Notes: generated by a model not told the origin, from the letters alone. Counted from the first letter of the stretch, positions 11,488 to 23,076 are shown. The stretch is 64,000 bases of DNA from Lepturacanthus savala (GCA_030544235.1 CM060478.1:19759727-19823726), one strand, 5' to 3'. Numbers and translations: made by a program.

Positions 11488-14400
11488 GAGCCACAGGAGT
11501 GTAGTTGGATGCCCTCCGCTGAGCTCGCCAGCACCTGCTAATTACCTTTCTCTACAGAGCAATGCTTTTAGCAAGAAAGAGGGAGAAAGAGGGGTGGTGG
11601 TGGGGGTGGGGGGGAGGGAGGGAGGGGGGTGTATTGCTTCTCATCTGTGAAACACCTTGAATGTGACAGTTGCCAAGACGTGAGGCCGAGGCAGAGTAGG
11701 GGAGGTGGGCGGATTTGGAGCAGAAGATGCTGTGGTCAGCTAAGTGGAGAAAACACTGTCATTTGTCACAGACAGAGAAAAGTGCCAGATATCACGTCGC
11801 ACGTTCACACTCGTCTCCGCTTCAATAACCGCCGGACACCCAGGACATCTTCGTCCTCAGTGGCTCGGATGATAGTAAACGCATAGCGAGCAACTGCCTG
11901 ATGTGGAAAAAAAAAACAGAGATGCAAAAAAAAAAAAAAAGAAAACGGCTAATCTTCATCTCCCTCACTGTCACGATTCGGGAACACGCCGTTCTCAGGT
12001 TTACAAACAGATGGTCATCCATAATGCAGCTTCTTAGCTGTTTTTATGGCAGATGTCAAGCTGTGATGTATTATCAATAGGCAGAATGCCATCTAATAAA
12101 GGATAACCACATTTCCAAAACCCCAAACCAGGACCTCCACGTATGTATATACATGCACACTGTAATTAGTGTAAAGACCTATTTACTGCCGGACTTGATA
12201 TGTTTACTAGAATTTAAGTAAAGTAAGGTACAAATTATAGAAATTTGCATTCAACCTTGATTACGTACACATTTCACTGGAGGATGCATGTGCAGGTTTG
12301 GCTCAAATAATGTGTTCACCAATGTGTTAAACAGGAAAATGTAGGGTGTTATATGTTGGTGGTGGAAACTGCTCACATTAATCAGTGGCACAGGACAGTA
12401 AGTGAACTTCATTTAATTGCTGAAGCACTTTTTCCATTTTCGTTTAAGCACTTTACAGGAGGTAGTTTTTTTTTGAGGGATGCGAAATAAAACAGTTTTT
12501 GATTAATTGTATTTATTGCTACTGAGGTTAAATAGACTTATTATCAGTTGGTTTGGACAAAAGCATCTGCCACAATGAAATAACTAAAATCTGAACAAAT
12601 GAAAATATCTTGTTTTTGGTGCAATTTGTCCTATATTGACTGGAATTATCTTATTCCACTGGCAGATAATTTTGCTTATTTAAGTTTTTTTTTTCTCATT
12701 TGGGTTAATTTGGTTGTGTCTAACATTGAGACTAACATTTTCTTCAAAAAAAGATTAAATTGACTAAAGTAAAGAAAGAAAATATGGCAGAATGGGGTAA
12801 TTGTACTCATTATTGGACTAATTGTACCAAAAACAAGATATTTTCAATTTCACTATTTTCACAGATTTCACTATTTTCACAGATTTCAGTTTTTGCAGTG
12901 CAGGTGAATTTAGTGTAATAGAAAAATAAAAAATGCAAATGTATCAGCCTCAGTATGTGAATATATAAAAGCAAGAAAAGACAAAGAAAATAAATCCCTT
13001 TTATGATGCTTTGCAGAGATGTGTACGATGAAAAAAATACATCTCCACCCCTTTCTGTGCATTCAGCCTCAAAACCATTTAATCCAGACAAAAATCTTTA
13101 AAAACAGATTACAGCTACATATGAAGCCATAACAATGGTAGGAGTTTATTATTCAAGCAGCTGTTGATCATAGAGGAGTATAAAGTGCATCTGATGTGGA
13201 CTACTTCAGTCACAGATAGATAGACTTAACATTACCTAAAGTACCTGTGTTCATCAGAAGGAAAAAATATGTCACTACAGTGTGGCTCATTGAGCTCCAT
13301 GGAACAGAGAAATAAGTATATCAGCATATCAGGTTTTTTCCAAGGCAGACAAGGATCAGCTCATTGTGAGTTCTGGTGCTTTCATGGGATTTGTTGACAA
13401 TAAGAAACACATGACGACATCAAAAATGCCTCTCTTCCTTCTAGATAACAGCTCCTTGGCCACTCCGACATCCAGGGAGAGCGGTGATAGACAAGTGTAC
13501 CAGAAACCCCCATCAGGCAGGGAGGGCTGTGAGAGGGTATCTTACCCTGCGGGGCAGAAGCTCTCAGCAGGCCTCCACCACGCTCCCTTCATCTTCCCGG
13601 AAGGCTTGTCCTCCATAGAGACACTGCTCACGAACATCCAGGTGAGGCTCTGCCGGGGTTTTATTATTATTATACTCGGAGATGAATAGGAAGTGAGATG
13701 AGCCCCTCTTTGGGATTTCCTGAAATGGCAAATGGCAGACAAGGCAGACATTTAGGATATGCAGTAATTGGGATGGGCGTGTGGTGACCTGCTTCTCAGA
13801 TTTTACGTGTCTTTGTTACAGAGGAGTCACAATGAGAGGGCTGGGTTTTCACTGGGGAATAAAAACATGTTTTCAACCTCATCTGGCCCCGATGTGACGG
13901 CAGATAAAAGATCGTCTTTTTCTTGTGAGGTTAAAAATCTGTTTGTTTTCCCGCCTGAGTAGAGCACTCAGTAAAGCACTTGGTTTGCAGCTTTACATTT
14001 TCTATTTGTTATTTTTCATATTTAAAAAAGTCATATTATATGCCCCCGTGACCCCAATAAAGAATAAGTGGGTATAGAAAATAACTGACTGACTGACATA
14101 TTATGTGCTAAACAAGCTTTTTTTTAAAAGGAAACCACTGTATTTAAGGGTTCGGGGGTTCTATGTGGTGCCGTTTTTAAACGTCTGAAGAAGACGGCCT
14201 CCGCTCCTGGCTCCTGTTCAGCGTGTAACCTGTTGATGTGCGCCTGTGTGTCTCCAAGCAGGGTCTGCTGAGGGTTGCCATAGAGAATGCCCGGGCGCAG
14301 GAGAAGCAGGACCAGCTGGAGAGGACAGAGCTGAAGATGGAGCTGGTTCGGGAGAGAGAGCTGAGGGAGACACTGGAGAGGCAGCTCAGCATGGAGCAAA

Positions 14401-17400
14401 AAAACAGAGGTACGCACGAGCATATTCGCATAGTGGGTTTAAAATCTTCAGGTAGACTTTGCAGAGTAAACCCTCAGCTGTCAGTGTTATCTTTAGATAT
14501 TTATTTGAGTTGACAAGTGTTTTTTGAGTGCACTGCAAAAAATAAAATCTTAACATCTTGTTTTTTGTACAATTTGTACAGTATTGGGTAGAATTGTCTC
14601 ATGTCACTTACAGATAACTTTACTTATTTCAAGTTTTTTCTTCCTGATTTGGCTCAATTTGGTCTTGTTTTAAACAAAAAAATTGGATGTGTTTTAAGAC
14701 AAGTGTGTTTTAAAAGATTAAATTGACTAAAATCAAGAAACAAACTTGAAATAAGATACATTATCGGCCAGTCGAATAAGATAATTCTACTTCATATTGA
14801 AGTATTTGTACCAAAAACAAGATCACCTGTTATGATTTCAGTTTTGCAGTGTGTTTTTTGCTCCCTCATAGAGCTAAAATTTCCACTTGGGATGATGTTT
14901 TTGAATAATTTGCACGACAGTGTTTGCCGGGCAGACAAACAAGGTTGCTCTAATCCACCTCCGTGCTGACAGGACCTTTAATAAGTTGAAAATCAGATAA
15001 GGAAGTGAGGACACCTACTCTATATTACCCCCTCAAGCTTCTGCAGAGGTGAATTAGACTGAGGTTGGCAGTATACTACAAAGTAAATCAAGTTTGGCAT
15101 GTCCACAAGAGCTGTCACATACAGCGCTCTGAGAGCAAAGGCCAATCAAGGGGAAGGAGCCGGTTAAATGAGGCCAAACCAGATGCAAATGTTTGCAGGG
15201 TTTGACGGAAATTGACCCAAAACGACCTCTCGTCTGAACCCGAGTGTGATGCATCAGTTTTTGTTACAAACTTGTCGCACTTCCTTTGTGAACACTTCAA
15301 ATGTGATTTTATTCACTTTCCCACTGTATAGTTGCAGTATTAGTAATAAGGTCTTTGGTTTAAATGTAATCAGCCGGGAGCATATTGGCCTTTCTGGCTA
15401 ATTATAAACCGATATTTCATTCAAACTACAACAAACACTCCAAGCATACAATACCTTCAAAGTCACTTAAAGCTCTTGATGCAAAGACACTGGAATCGGG
15501 GAAACAACTGAGGTCAGGAAGCACGGCGAGTACAGACAAATATAATAAACAAGTTTCTGCAACAATAGTCAAACATAAATATATTAAGATGACGTTCATG
15601 ACAAACGCGTTTTACTTTTCTTACATACTTCGTCATCTGTCTCTCCTCTGCTTGCTCTGCTTTTAGTTCTGATCCAGAAGCGCCTGAAGAAGGAAAAGAG
15701 GAATAAGAGGAGACTACAAGAGGCGTTGGAGGAGGAGGTGAAACTCCGTGATCAGGCCGAGCACAGCCTGCTGCACACTGCCAACACACACACAGGTAGA
15801 GCAGCAGACAGATACACACACTTTTTTTTTTATATTTTCTGAATTATATATTCCTGCTTTGACTTAAAAGTTTCAGTAACCAAAGTAATTATTCTTATTT
15901 TCATGCTACACGTCGTGAAGCCTTCAGTGCAACTTAGACTTGACCGTTCATTAGCCCATAATGAAGTGTCTTTATTAATTAATGACAATACTACAGGCCA
16001 TCAATCATCAGCAGCCCCTCCTCACACAGAGCCCGTGACCCAGGACTTGGATGGGAGCAACCATGACGACAACAGGCTGGACACCAAGGCAACAGTACAA
16101 GGTATAAACACACCGCTTCCTCGCTATGTAGCTGCACATTTATAGTTTTTTTTATTCTTAGACTAAGAATGAAACATATCAAAATTCACATGAAGTAAAA
16201 ACATTAAACTCAAAAGGTTGTTTAGCTTTTTAAGGTATTCTTCACAAAATGACAGATACTGACAGTATAAGTATGAATCATTTGTTTAAAAGTAAAGTTA
16301 TCGGTTATCTATCAATATATTATAAAGGTGCTACACCTGCAATGTAATGTGAATAATTGACTAAAACTAAACTAAACTAAGGTAAAATGGCTGTTATGTT
16401 TAGTGCAATGCAACAATGTTTCGTCTAAAGTTTATTCTTACTATAGAACTGTAAAACAAACAGTGATGTATCTGCCAGTTTAGATTTATTTCACTTCTAC
16501 CAATTCGGGGAGGACATCATATTTCACGATTTCACCTACTCGGCTGCTTTTGATGCTCAACTGACCGGTCTACCGGAAGGGCTTTCAAAAGATTTCACAG
16601 CAAGACTGCTCCTGTGAAATTGAACAACATCAAATGAAGCGTGAGGCGGTTCACCGAGGCTGCCGCTTTTAATGGAGACGGGCGTTTAATATATTTATTT
16701 TGTCAACATTATTGTCTTCACGGGGATAGATTAATGAGAAAAAGAAAAAAAAAAAAAACGCCCCACATGTAACGTCTTAAAAACTGACAGAAAAAGAAAT
16801 GACCGTGATCTCTTAGCCCGGCCTCATCAGAAGAGTGCGCGGTCCCAGCCCACCTCTGCTCCGCGCCGTGCCAGGGCCGCCGTAGCAGACAGCTAGCTTG
16901 TTCAAAGGCAATTTTTAATTGAATGCCAGTGAAGCAAGAAGAGAACTGGCCACTAATTAAAGGCTGTCTTAATTGTCCTCGTGACGAGTTTGTTTGGACA
17001 TAATTTGCATAATTAACACCCAGTAATAAATCATTTAAAGGGGAATTGTCTGTCAGACAGCAGGGGCAGGATGTGGCTCTTTTGTGCCAGGAAGTTTTAT
17101 CGCCAAAAACAGGGATCAGGGGCCGAAAGACACTTTCAACCCAGCCTTACTTATTAACGATCTTTTATTAACGATGTTAGGTCAGAGCTAAATAGGACCT
17201 CGTACAGGATTCATATTAATGAATTAACCGCATAAAACCCCTTTTCCCCCCCTTTACTGTTACAGTCACGGTGGTCCACCCTAAAGAATTGAACTGCCTA
17301 ATTTGATTACAATTTATTTAAATTGAGAGCTTAAACGATTAAATTATGATTATTAATCAGTATTTCTTTGTGGATTTTTCAGAGGGCAGAGTGTTCCTTC

Positions 17401-17420
17401 AGACCGCTGGGATGTACTGA
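4440..17420 (+). CDS. dach1: Dachshund homolog, C-terminal half (9 exons, 5' end outside window)
   Basis: Nuclear co-regulator of the Ski/Sno/Dac family, acting with Six and Eya proteins in eye, limb, muscle and neural development. Nine exons are joined by in-phase GT-AG introns: 4440-4550, 7863-8041, 9343-9463, 9592-9732, 13445-13641, 14262-14409, 15667-15795, 15997-16101 and 17383-17420. They give ~389 residues. Diagnostic blocks, in order: LPFMMMSHPLIPASL, the Ser-rich SSSVSSSPS block, LSSIETLLTNIQ, then the DachBox-C coiled coil (RAQEKQ...ELKMEL...RELRETLERQL...QKRLKKEK...RLQEALEEE). The end EGRVFLQTAGMY resembles the DACH1 tail (DGRLYLKTTVMY) more than DACH2. The DachBox-N fold and start codon are upstream of the window. 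DACH1-type assignment is likely; which teleost duplicate (a-d naming) cannot be told here. Confidence 0.93.
6389..6419. repeat. (TG)n microsatellite
   Basis: A run of about 15 TG units in the first visible dach intron. A GGT/GGC-rich triplet tract lies just upstream at about 6296-6325. Confidence 0.9.
7863..8041 (+). CDS. dach1: dach exon, LPFMMMSHPLIP block
   Basis: Acceptor CCTTCCAG precedes 7863 and donor AAG|GTGAAC follows 8041. The split codon completes as Val, giving VLDQLPFMMMSHPLIPASL, then MAMGQMNRLSTLASMANVAQ and SVIK. This is one of the most conserved dachshund linker blocks and ends in phase 0. Confidence 0.93.
9343..9463 (+). CDS. dach1: dach exon, Ser-rich SSSVSSSPS block
   Basis: Acceptor TTCCGCAG precedes the exon and donor GTACGT follows. 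It encodes ERVRDSPSPCPSLEE, then NHSSSVSSSPSHTER, colinear with ERVPDSPSPAPSLEE and SSSVSSSPARTE of DACH1. A low-complexity, probably disordered linker. Ends in phase 1. Confidence 0.92.
9592..9732 (+). CDS. dach1: dach exon, variable linker (HALHDGLSSSHSHS)
   Basis: Separated from the previous exon by an intron of only 128 bp. Acceptor CCCTCCAG, donor GGTAAGA. The residues are poorly conserved but colinear with the DACH1 VHQNGLS...GHESKRMHIEKD region (here ENKRAHTDRD across the junction). Ends in phase 1. Confidence 0.85.
10230..10510. promoter_or_regulatory. Candidate conserved non-coding element in dach intron
   Basis: A GC-richer, non-repetitive ~280-bp block in the 3.7-kb intron 9733-13444, followed by GA and GT simple repeats. 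It contains TTTGCATTAGCTTAATGAG and other TAAT/TGCAT homeodomain- and POU-like words. It has no splice-bounded exon. Enhancer status is inferred from texture and gene identity, not from alignment. Confidence 0.35.
10640..10880. promoter_or_regulatory. Second candidate non-coding element in the same dach intron
   Basis: A non-repetitive block with two near-adjacent CAATTGATTTTCAATTGATT words at about 10739-10758 and the octamer-like ATGCAAATGAAA at about 10771. GT repeats follow at ~10927. Inference only. Confidence 0.3.
11449..11480. repeat. (GT)n microsatellite
   Basis: About 15 GT units in the dach intron, followed by TATGTATG and, at 11590-11630, a G-rich GGT/GGGA tract. Confidence 0.9.
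12600..12900. mobile_element. CACTGCAAAA-type short inverted-repeat element, copy 1
   Basis: Carries the family core ATCTTATTCCACTGGCAGATAA and ends in TTTTTGCAGTG. Five other copies or fragments lie at 14527, 27650, 34770, 58569 and 59140. Inside the right arm an 18-bp unit (TTCACTATTTTCACAGAT) is tandemly doubled at 12849-12884. No coding capacity. Confidence 0.7.
13445..13641 (+). CDS. dach1: dach exon, LSSIETLLTNIQ block
   Basis: Acceptor CTTCTAG, donor CAG|GTGAGG. Encodes DNSSLATPTSRES, a variable middle, then HHAPFIFPEGLSSIETLLTNIQ, colinear with LSTPTARDS and FLFPDGLSSIETLLTNIQ of DACH1. It starts the DachBox-C region and ends in phase 0. Confidence 0.95.
14040..14098 (+). mobile_element. 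3'-end fragment of a LINE-type repeat
   Basis: The text GTGACCCCAATAAAGAATAAG followed by TGGGTATAGAAAATAACTGACTGA matches the last ~60 bp of the longer copy at 43705-43985 and of 48975-49085. A shared 3' end with variable 5' truncation is typical of LINE or LINE-tailed SINE copies. Confidence 0.5.
14262..14409 (+). CDS. dach1: dach exon, DachBox-C coiled coil part 1
   Basis: Acceptor CCAAGCAG, donor GGTACGC. Encodes GLLRVAIENARAQEKQ, then ELKMELVRERELRETLERQL and EQKNR. Leucines recur at heptad spacing, as in the helical Eya-interaction region of DACH1. Ends in phase 1. ORFs on the opposite strand here are shadows. Confidence 0.96.
14527..14851. mobile_element. CACTGCAAAA-type element, copy 2, with target duplication
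   Basis: The ends CACTGCAAAA (14531-14540) and TTTTGCAGTG (14842-14851) are inverted copies. The 9-base word TGTTTTTTG stands directly outside on both sides, at 14518-14526 and 14852-14860, as expected for a target-site duplication. An 8-9-bp duplication points to a hAT-type mechanism. The element starts about 120 bp after a dach coding exon. Confidence 0.72.
15667..15795 (+). CDS. dach1: dach exon, DachBox-C coiled coil part 2
   Basis: Acceptor TGCTTTTAG, donor GGTAGAG. Encodes LIQKRLKKEKRNKRRLQEAL, then EEEVKLRDQAEHSLLHT. The basic helical block matches IVQKRLKKEKKAKRKLQEAL of DACH1. Ends in phase 1. Confidence 0.96.
15997..16101 (+). CDS. dach1: dach exon, acidic tail linker
   Basis: Acceptor ACTACAG, donor GGTATAA. 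Encodes GHQSSAAPPHTEPVTQDLDG, then SNHDDNRLDTKATVQ. It is colinear with the variable region before the DACH1 tail; the final TKATVQ leads into the last exon. Phase 1 at both ends. Confidence 0.85.
16840..17380. promoter_or_regulatory. Candidate conserved non-coding element, last dach intron
   Basis: The last intron (16102-17382) is rich in TAAT words and lacks recognisable transposon ends in this part. An octamer ATTTGCAT lies at 17003-17010 and overlaps TAATTA at 17010-17015; ATTAATGAATTAA follows at about 17215. This texture is typical of developmental enhancers bound by homeodomain and POU factors. No alignment was possible. Confidence 0.4.
17383..17420 (+). CDS. dach1: dach terminal exon and stop
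   Basis: Acceptor ATTTTTCAG precedes the exon. It encodes EGRVFLQTAGMY followed by TGA at 17418-17420. The short terminal exon and the Met-Tyr end agree with the DACH1 C-terminus. Confidence 0.93.
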
Positions 17421-17985
17421 AGACGAGCCGGAAGGATGGATGGATGAATGGGTGGATGGATGGAAGAATAGAGTGATGAAGATTCCTCATTTATGAGATA
17501 TACAATAGACAGGCATGCTCAGTCGTGCAGTGGCATCTGAGATACACATCCCCACCTCCTCGAGGGGCCATCCCTGCATTACAATGGGTGACATTTGAAC
17601 ATTTCTCATCGTTCTCCTGTTTAATTTATTGCATTAATCACAGAATCTCGGCCGTAGTGGGAACAGTATTTTATTCCGACGATGTGTTTTTTGACCGTGT
17701 TTCTTTCAAATCAAGGTTTTTAGATCCTAGATGAAGATGACCATAGTTGTTTTGTCAGTGCTGTTTATCTGGACACAAGTGATGCATATAACTTGTAACA
17801 GAGTTGTGTACATATATAGTCATCTTTCTTTTTTTTGCTATTATTATTATAAAAAAACAGACATAATGGCATGTTGTACAGTCAGTAAATGACTTGTATT
17901 GTGTATGTTATGCAGTAGTGCAGTTTGACAATACAGACAATACAAATCCTTTTTATTAAATTGTGTCATTGCTTCTTTCTTTGTT
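17421..17985 (+). terminator. dach1: dach 3' UTR with ATTAAA poly(A) signal
   Basis: The stop is followed by a GGAT-rich tract (17433-17465) and AT-rich sequence. A Pumilio-type word TGTACATA lies at 17807-17814. ATTAAA at 17955-17960 is followed by a T/G-rich stretch, giving a likely cleavage point near 17980. An alternative, more distal site is possible. Confidence 0.6.
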
Positions 17986-20900
17986 CCACACGGGCAGTTT
18001 CTCAATGCATTGTTGGTCTAATTGCCTGTTTTTTTTTTTTTTTAGATGAATAGATTAGTTTTATTGATTTCTTTGAAATACATTGGACCCGTCTGAAATG
18101 TAGATTTTTTTTATATATAGTTTAATTGATTGTTTTCTGAGACAAACAATGTGAGAAACCCTTAAGATGTATTGTGTCTGTGTGGTGAAAGGGCGGGGTG
18201 GGGGGGGTCATCTATACGCTTGCATGTCTTTACATATGTGAGGGCGTGTGTAGGGGGGGTTGACATTGATTCTTGCTCCATTTCCAAAAACATACACGTA
18301 ACTATTGACAGACAGACAGTGAAGGTGGTGAGCAGGGTCACATGTACGCTGTCCTTTACTGAAACATGTTGACGCTGCACTATCTCTCCGTGGCCGCACT
18401 TGTTTTTTTTATCACGTTTCCCCCCCTCGGAGGATTCTTTAAAAGCTAAACTAGTGTTTAAAAAATAACAGATAAAAGCCTGTTGTGTGTAAATTTACAC
18501 GATATTCTTACTATATGACAATATGTGGCCACTGTATAGCATTTAGCTAACGAATATTCACATTGCAGGGAATGGAACCGACTCTAGCTAAACTAATAAG
18601 TAATATTTTCTGACTCAATCTGGATTGAAGCCCTGTAAATGTCTCGCGATATATAAATCAATTGCGGCCCAACTTGTAATTAAGAATTTGAATCCATAAT
18701 CCAGCATCCATATAAGAGATATTTGAAAGCATCATAAACCGAAGCCAGGACAGTTCTAGGTCACTGAAAGCAAAGAGACATGTAAATCTGCACCAGGCGT
18801 TACTCGACTGATGCAGAGAGCTGAGGGATGAATGTAATAAATTACAGGGATTGTGGTCATTTAGATATATTTTAGGCAGGCAGTTTTTTTCTAAGATGTA
18901 CTTTAGAAGCTTGTGATGCTCATTTGCAAGCAATAAGTGTTATGAAGCCGTATATTTCACATTGTTCTAAAACCATTTGTTGTGCCTGGGGGAAAGAAAA
19001 AAATCTTCACAGCAGGCCAGATTTTGCTCATGCAACCTTGTCTAAATGTGCGGTGTGCCATTTCCTGGACACAGGCAGATAAGCTGTGATGCAGGACTAA
19101 AACAATACCTCTGTTACAAGCAATTCTTCCTGAATACAGAGTGGCTGACAAGTGAATAGCAGTGATTCACAGATGAATGTGTGAATGAGTCATCAGCTTT
19201 TCAGATGACCACCTCAGAGACGTTCTTGACTAAAAAGGTTTGTGACTTCATTCAGTGCCGCCTCTACTGTTTCACACTCCCCTTGTATCTCTCTCTCACT
19301 TGCTTTCTGTCACGCACACACACATACACACACACATCCCTCACAATTCACGGAGTAGCCTTGTCCTGCCGGGAGATGTGTAATGGAAAAGATAAATGGA
19401 GGATAAAGCTAAGGTGACAGGACTGAGCACGCATGTGTGTATGTGTATTTGCATGTGTGTCTGTGTGTGTGCCTGCATGTGTGCACTGCACAACAGACCA
19501 GCAAACCATCTGCTCATCTCCTCTTAATGAACAAAGCAAACAGCAGGAGTCAAGGCTGTCTCCAAATCTGGAGTCTCTTTATTGGTAAGCGCACACACAC
19601 ACACATACACACACATGCATCTCTGTGCTGTTTAATCTGATTATCTTTGATTGAGAACAGGGCAAAGCAACCTTTTTAGACCTTACTCCTACATCAGTGA
19701 CAGAGAAGGTCTGAAACACAATTAGCAAGCTGTTCCTGAGCTCTGCTTTGCAGTCACATCTGACCACAGGCAGGCAAATAGACCTAATGGGTGGGAACTA
19801 ACCAATGGGAACTAACACGCTTCTGCATCTGTGGACGATGAGGAAACGCAACACTATTAGGCAGCTGCTCACCGTATCTTTCCGAATGTACTTGGACGTA
19901 ACATAAGCGTCGGATCAATTGTCCCAGGAGCAATCACGGCCAGGCGTGAAGGTATATGTGAATAACGCTGGCAGTTTGTCTTGTAAGACAAAGCAGGAGT
20001 TTCCTCCGCTGTGAGGAAGTCTGGACCTTGACAAGAGGTGTATAAGGCCAGAGGACCGTAATAAAAAGCCATTAATCTGGACTTGTGCAGCTACACATCC
20101 CGCTCAAGGCCCCATGCATAATTAACACTGCTACCTCTCTGTCAGAAAGCTGACCACATGGCTTCGAGACATGAAACACTCCCCGTCGACCGGTTGTAGG
20201 CATATCCAGCCAATGAAGTCATATTGCAAAACGGCCATAGAAGAGCAGGCTTAGGATCAAACATGACTAGGCCACTGCTTCGGAGCCTGTGAATATCCCG
20301 TCTGACAGCAGGGTGGCATCGTGGGGTAGGGGGACTGCCCTTCATGCCACTGCAGCTATATGCCGCTGAAACGCCTAAATCCCAGCTGCAGGGGTGCTGC
20401 AGTTGTTAGATCGGTGATTCACAACCTGTTCTCCCAAGGGGTTAAGTAAGCATTAGCAGTCACCGGGCAGGAAAAAAAACTATTCAGATGGAGATGACCC
20501 CGCTTTGACTGCTGTGAGGATGCAGTGCTGTGGTCCGTACCCAGACAGTACCCATGGTTTAAATCATGTTTTAGTTTCATTGTACGAACATTTTCTTTTC
20601 CTTTTTCAGTGCTTTATTTCATCAATTTCTTAAATGTATTTTATTGCATTCAGTGGAATTTAATTATAAGGCCTCTGGTATTTTGCATAAAAAGTATTAC
20701 AGTAATGATAACAATAATACTAACCATAATATTGATAATAATAGGCTACCACACAGGATGCATTTTTTTCACTTTTGTTATTTTTATTTCAGAAACAGAT
20801 TTATTAGCCAAGTATGTTTATGCGTACAAGGAATTTGACTCTCAATGTGCTTACGCACAACTGTCTTCAGAAAGATACAACAAGCCCAATGAAGATAATT

Positions 20901-22780
20901 AAACATAAACATATCACTATTATTTATAAGCAAAAGAAAAACATGTTTCTGTAAACTGTTAACAGGATACAGATATTTCAAAGGTGTGAAGAGTGCAGAG
21001 AGGGCTTGAATAAATACAGTATGAGTAAAAAGCTGCTAAGTTACTTTATATACACACATTAGGTGGTTATGTGCAGTATATACATGAATGAATGATATAT
21101 ATACATGCTATTTTATCTTTTTGTGTTTTAAACTAAAATAAATACATATCTGTAGGTAGAGTTATAAATAATAAGTTTGGTGGCAAGAGGAGATGACATT
21201 GGCAATGAAAATGTATTTAAAATTAATTGTAATGGAAAATATTATATAAAAAATGTGTTTTATTAATTAAAGCCCCCCTCCACTAAAAGATATGGTTTTA
21301 ATCGTGTTACTTCACTTGGCTGTTTTTAGCTTCACAGTGCAGAATGATGTAGCCTACGTGCAGAGTTTGACACTTGAAGGCTGTTTTCACATCCATCTGC
21401 TGATGGAGGAAAGTGCTCACAGAAAATCTGAGTCTGACGTGTACCTACGAGCATGATTCAAGACATCACAACTAGAAACTTGAAGCCTCCACTGCACACA
21501 CACTGAGAATAGAGTAAAGAAACATCTTAAACGAACAATATTTAATATTCCAGCAGTAATGGAAAATAAATAAGTACACTAATTCATGTACTGTACTTAA
21601 GCACATGTTTGAGGTACTTCAATTTTTCCATTTGATGCTGCTTTATACTTCCACTACATTTATTTGACAGTGATTTAACAGTTTAGTCCTAATGTAGATT
21701 TGACTCCATAACATAAGCTTTTAAAATATAACACATTACTGAAGAAGAAACCAGTGCTTTCCAACCTTTTTGTCTTTTGACAAACAGCAGTGTGTAATTG
21801 GGTCACATTTCACATGTTCATATTGTTATCAGTTCCATCAAATAGTCCCTTCCAAACCTCTCACATGGTTTTATTTCAATAACATTTTTACAAAAAAAAG
21901 ATAGATTAGAGAAAAAGTCCAACAAGTGAAAACATTTCATTTGTGCATCAGGACTTTTCTTATTTCCTCTCCCTTTAATCATCTCATGATGACCCCTCAG
22001 ATTTATCTGGTGACCCATTGGAGGAGCCTGGCCCCTAGGTTGAGCACCACTAACTACCTAACTAGCTAACTGTATATAAAATAGATCCACCTACAGCATC
22101 TACAACAGTAACATGCAGAGTTCCTTTTTTGCTGTATTGGAAGGTGACCTGAGAAAAATAAAGTTTTGAGTGAAGGGAACATTAAGTAAAGGATTTGAGT
22201 AGTTCTTCCACCACTGATAATTTTTAATGAGGTAGAAGGAACAGACATATTTTTAACGATTAAACAAGATAATTGAATAAACATGATAATTGAAAAAAAA
22301 CTATTTAAGACACAAATTATTATGCAAAGTAAACAGGGTTGAGGAGTAATGGACTACAAGTAACAGAATTATGTATTTAAAATATAAAATATGAGTTATT
22401 GTTCTTCCACTTCAGTTAAAGTTTAGGCTTATTGTATTCTGTGGGACTCATGAGACTCAGACTCCTTCAACAAGGCCTATTTTAAATTGTTTATTTAAAA
22501 TATGTATTCCTGCATGAGCCAGGCTGTTCAGTCATTGGTGCTTTCAGAGCAGAATATGCTGATTATTAATGTTTTTGAAACTAAATTTGATATACTGGCG
22601 ATTTTTTCCACTGAAGTCTAATAAAGCCAATCACAAAACCAAGTGTTTACCATATTCAGAGTGACCCAGGCAAATGGGTCAATATTGAAGTAGAATAAGT
22701 GAAATTCAAAAATATTTAGAATATCTTCACTTAAGAACACATATAGTTATCTTTACATCTTAAAATCAGTTTTGGGATCT
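17986..22780. other. Intergenic region between dach and ubac2
   Basis: No gene recognised. It holds GT and CA microsatellite tracts (about 19310-19340, 19430-19490, 19590-19620), AT-rich sequence, a possible repeat around 20780-20890, and the hAT-like element at 21752. 18660-20400 is mostly non-repetitive. Confidence 0.6.
21752..22052. mobile_element. hAT-like non-autonomous element (~300 bp)
   Basis: The left end CAGTGCTTTCCAACCT and right end AGGTTGAGCACCACT are imperfect inverted copies of the CAGTGGTTCCCAACCT type. The interior has CCCCTCAGATTTATCTGGTG, echoed at 33100-33140. No transposase ORF. Confidence 0.55.
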
Positions 22781-23045
22781 TTAATAACGCACTGTGCTTC
22801 TCTAATAGAGCAGCAGCGCCCTCTACAGTCCAGATACATAAACGACTCTGCGCTGACTGCGAAATCCTGTCTTCTGGTCGTTCTGGGCTCCCGTAGCTCC
22901 CCCCGCCCCCTCCGGTTTCTTTTTTGCAACACTCGCAGCATGATGGATCCTCTCTCCAACTTTACCCCGGCTGTGCGGTGTTAGTTTCGCGTCGCCTCGG
23001 TGGTTTAACGTCGTCGTCTTGACTACCGCAGCTCCCACGGACGCC
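22780..23045 (+). promoter_or_regulatory. ubac2: CpG-rich promoter and 5' UTR of ubac2
   Basis: CpG density rises sharply from the AT-rich upstream sequence, with CCCCCGCCCCC at about 22900 and many CG steps in 22970-23045 (TTTCGCGTCGCCTCGG, AACGTCGTCGTC). No TATA box is evident. This fits a TATA-less housekeeping promoter; the exact start site is unknown. Confidence 0.55.
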
Positions 23046-23076
23046 ATGTTTACCACCACCGGTTCTCGGGGCCTCT
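23046..23076 (+). CDS. ubac2: ubac2 exon 1 (start codon)
   Basis: Encodes MFTTTGSRGL and the first base of Tyr, with donor TGTAAGT. It matches the human start MFTSTGSSGLY, which fixes this ATG as the start. Confidence 0.93.

Noticed and set aside
14124..14431. Two minus-strand ORFs over the dach coiled-coil exon
   Set aside because: Antisense shadows of the real exon 14262-14409, which has correct splice sites and a conserved protein.
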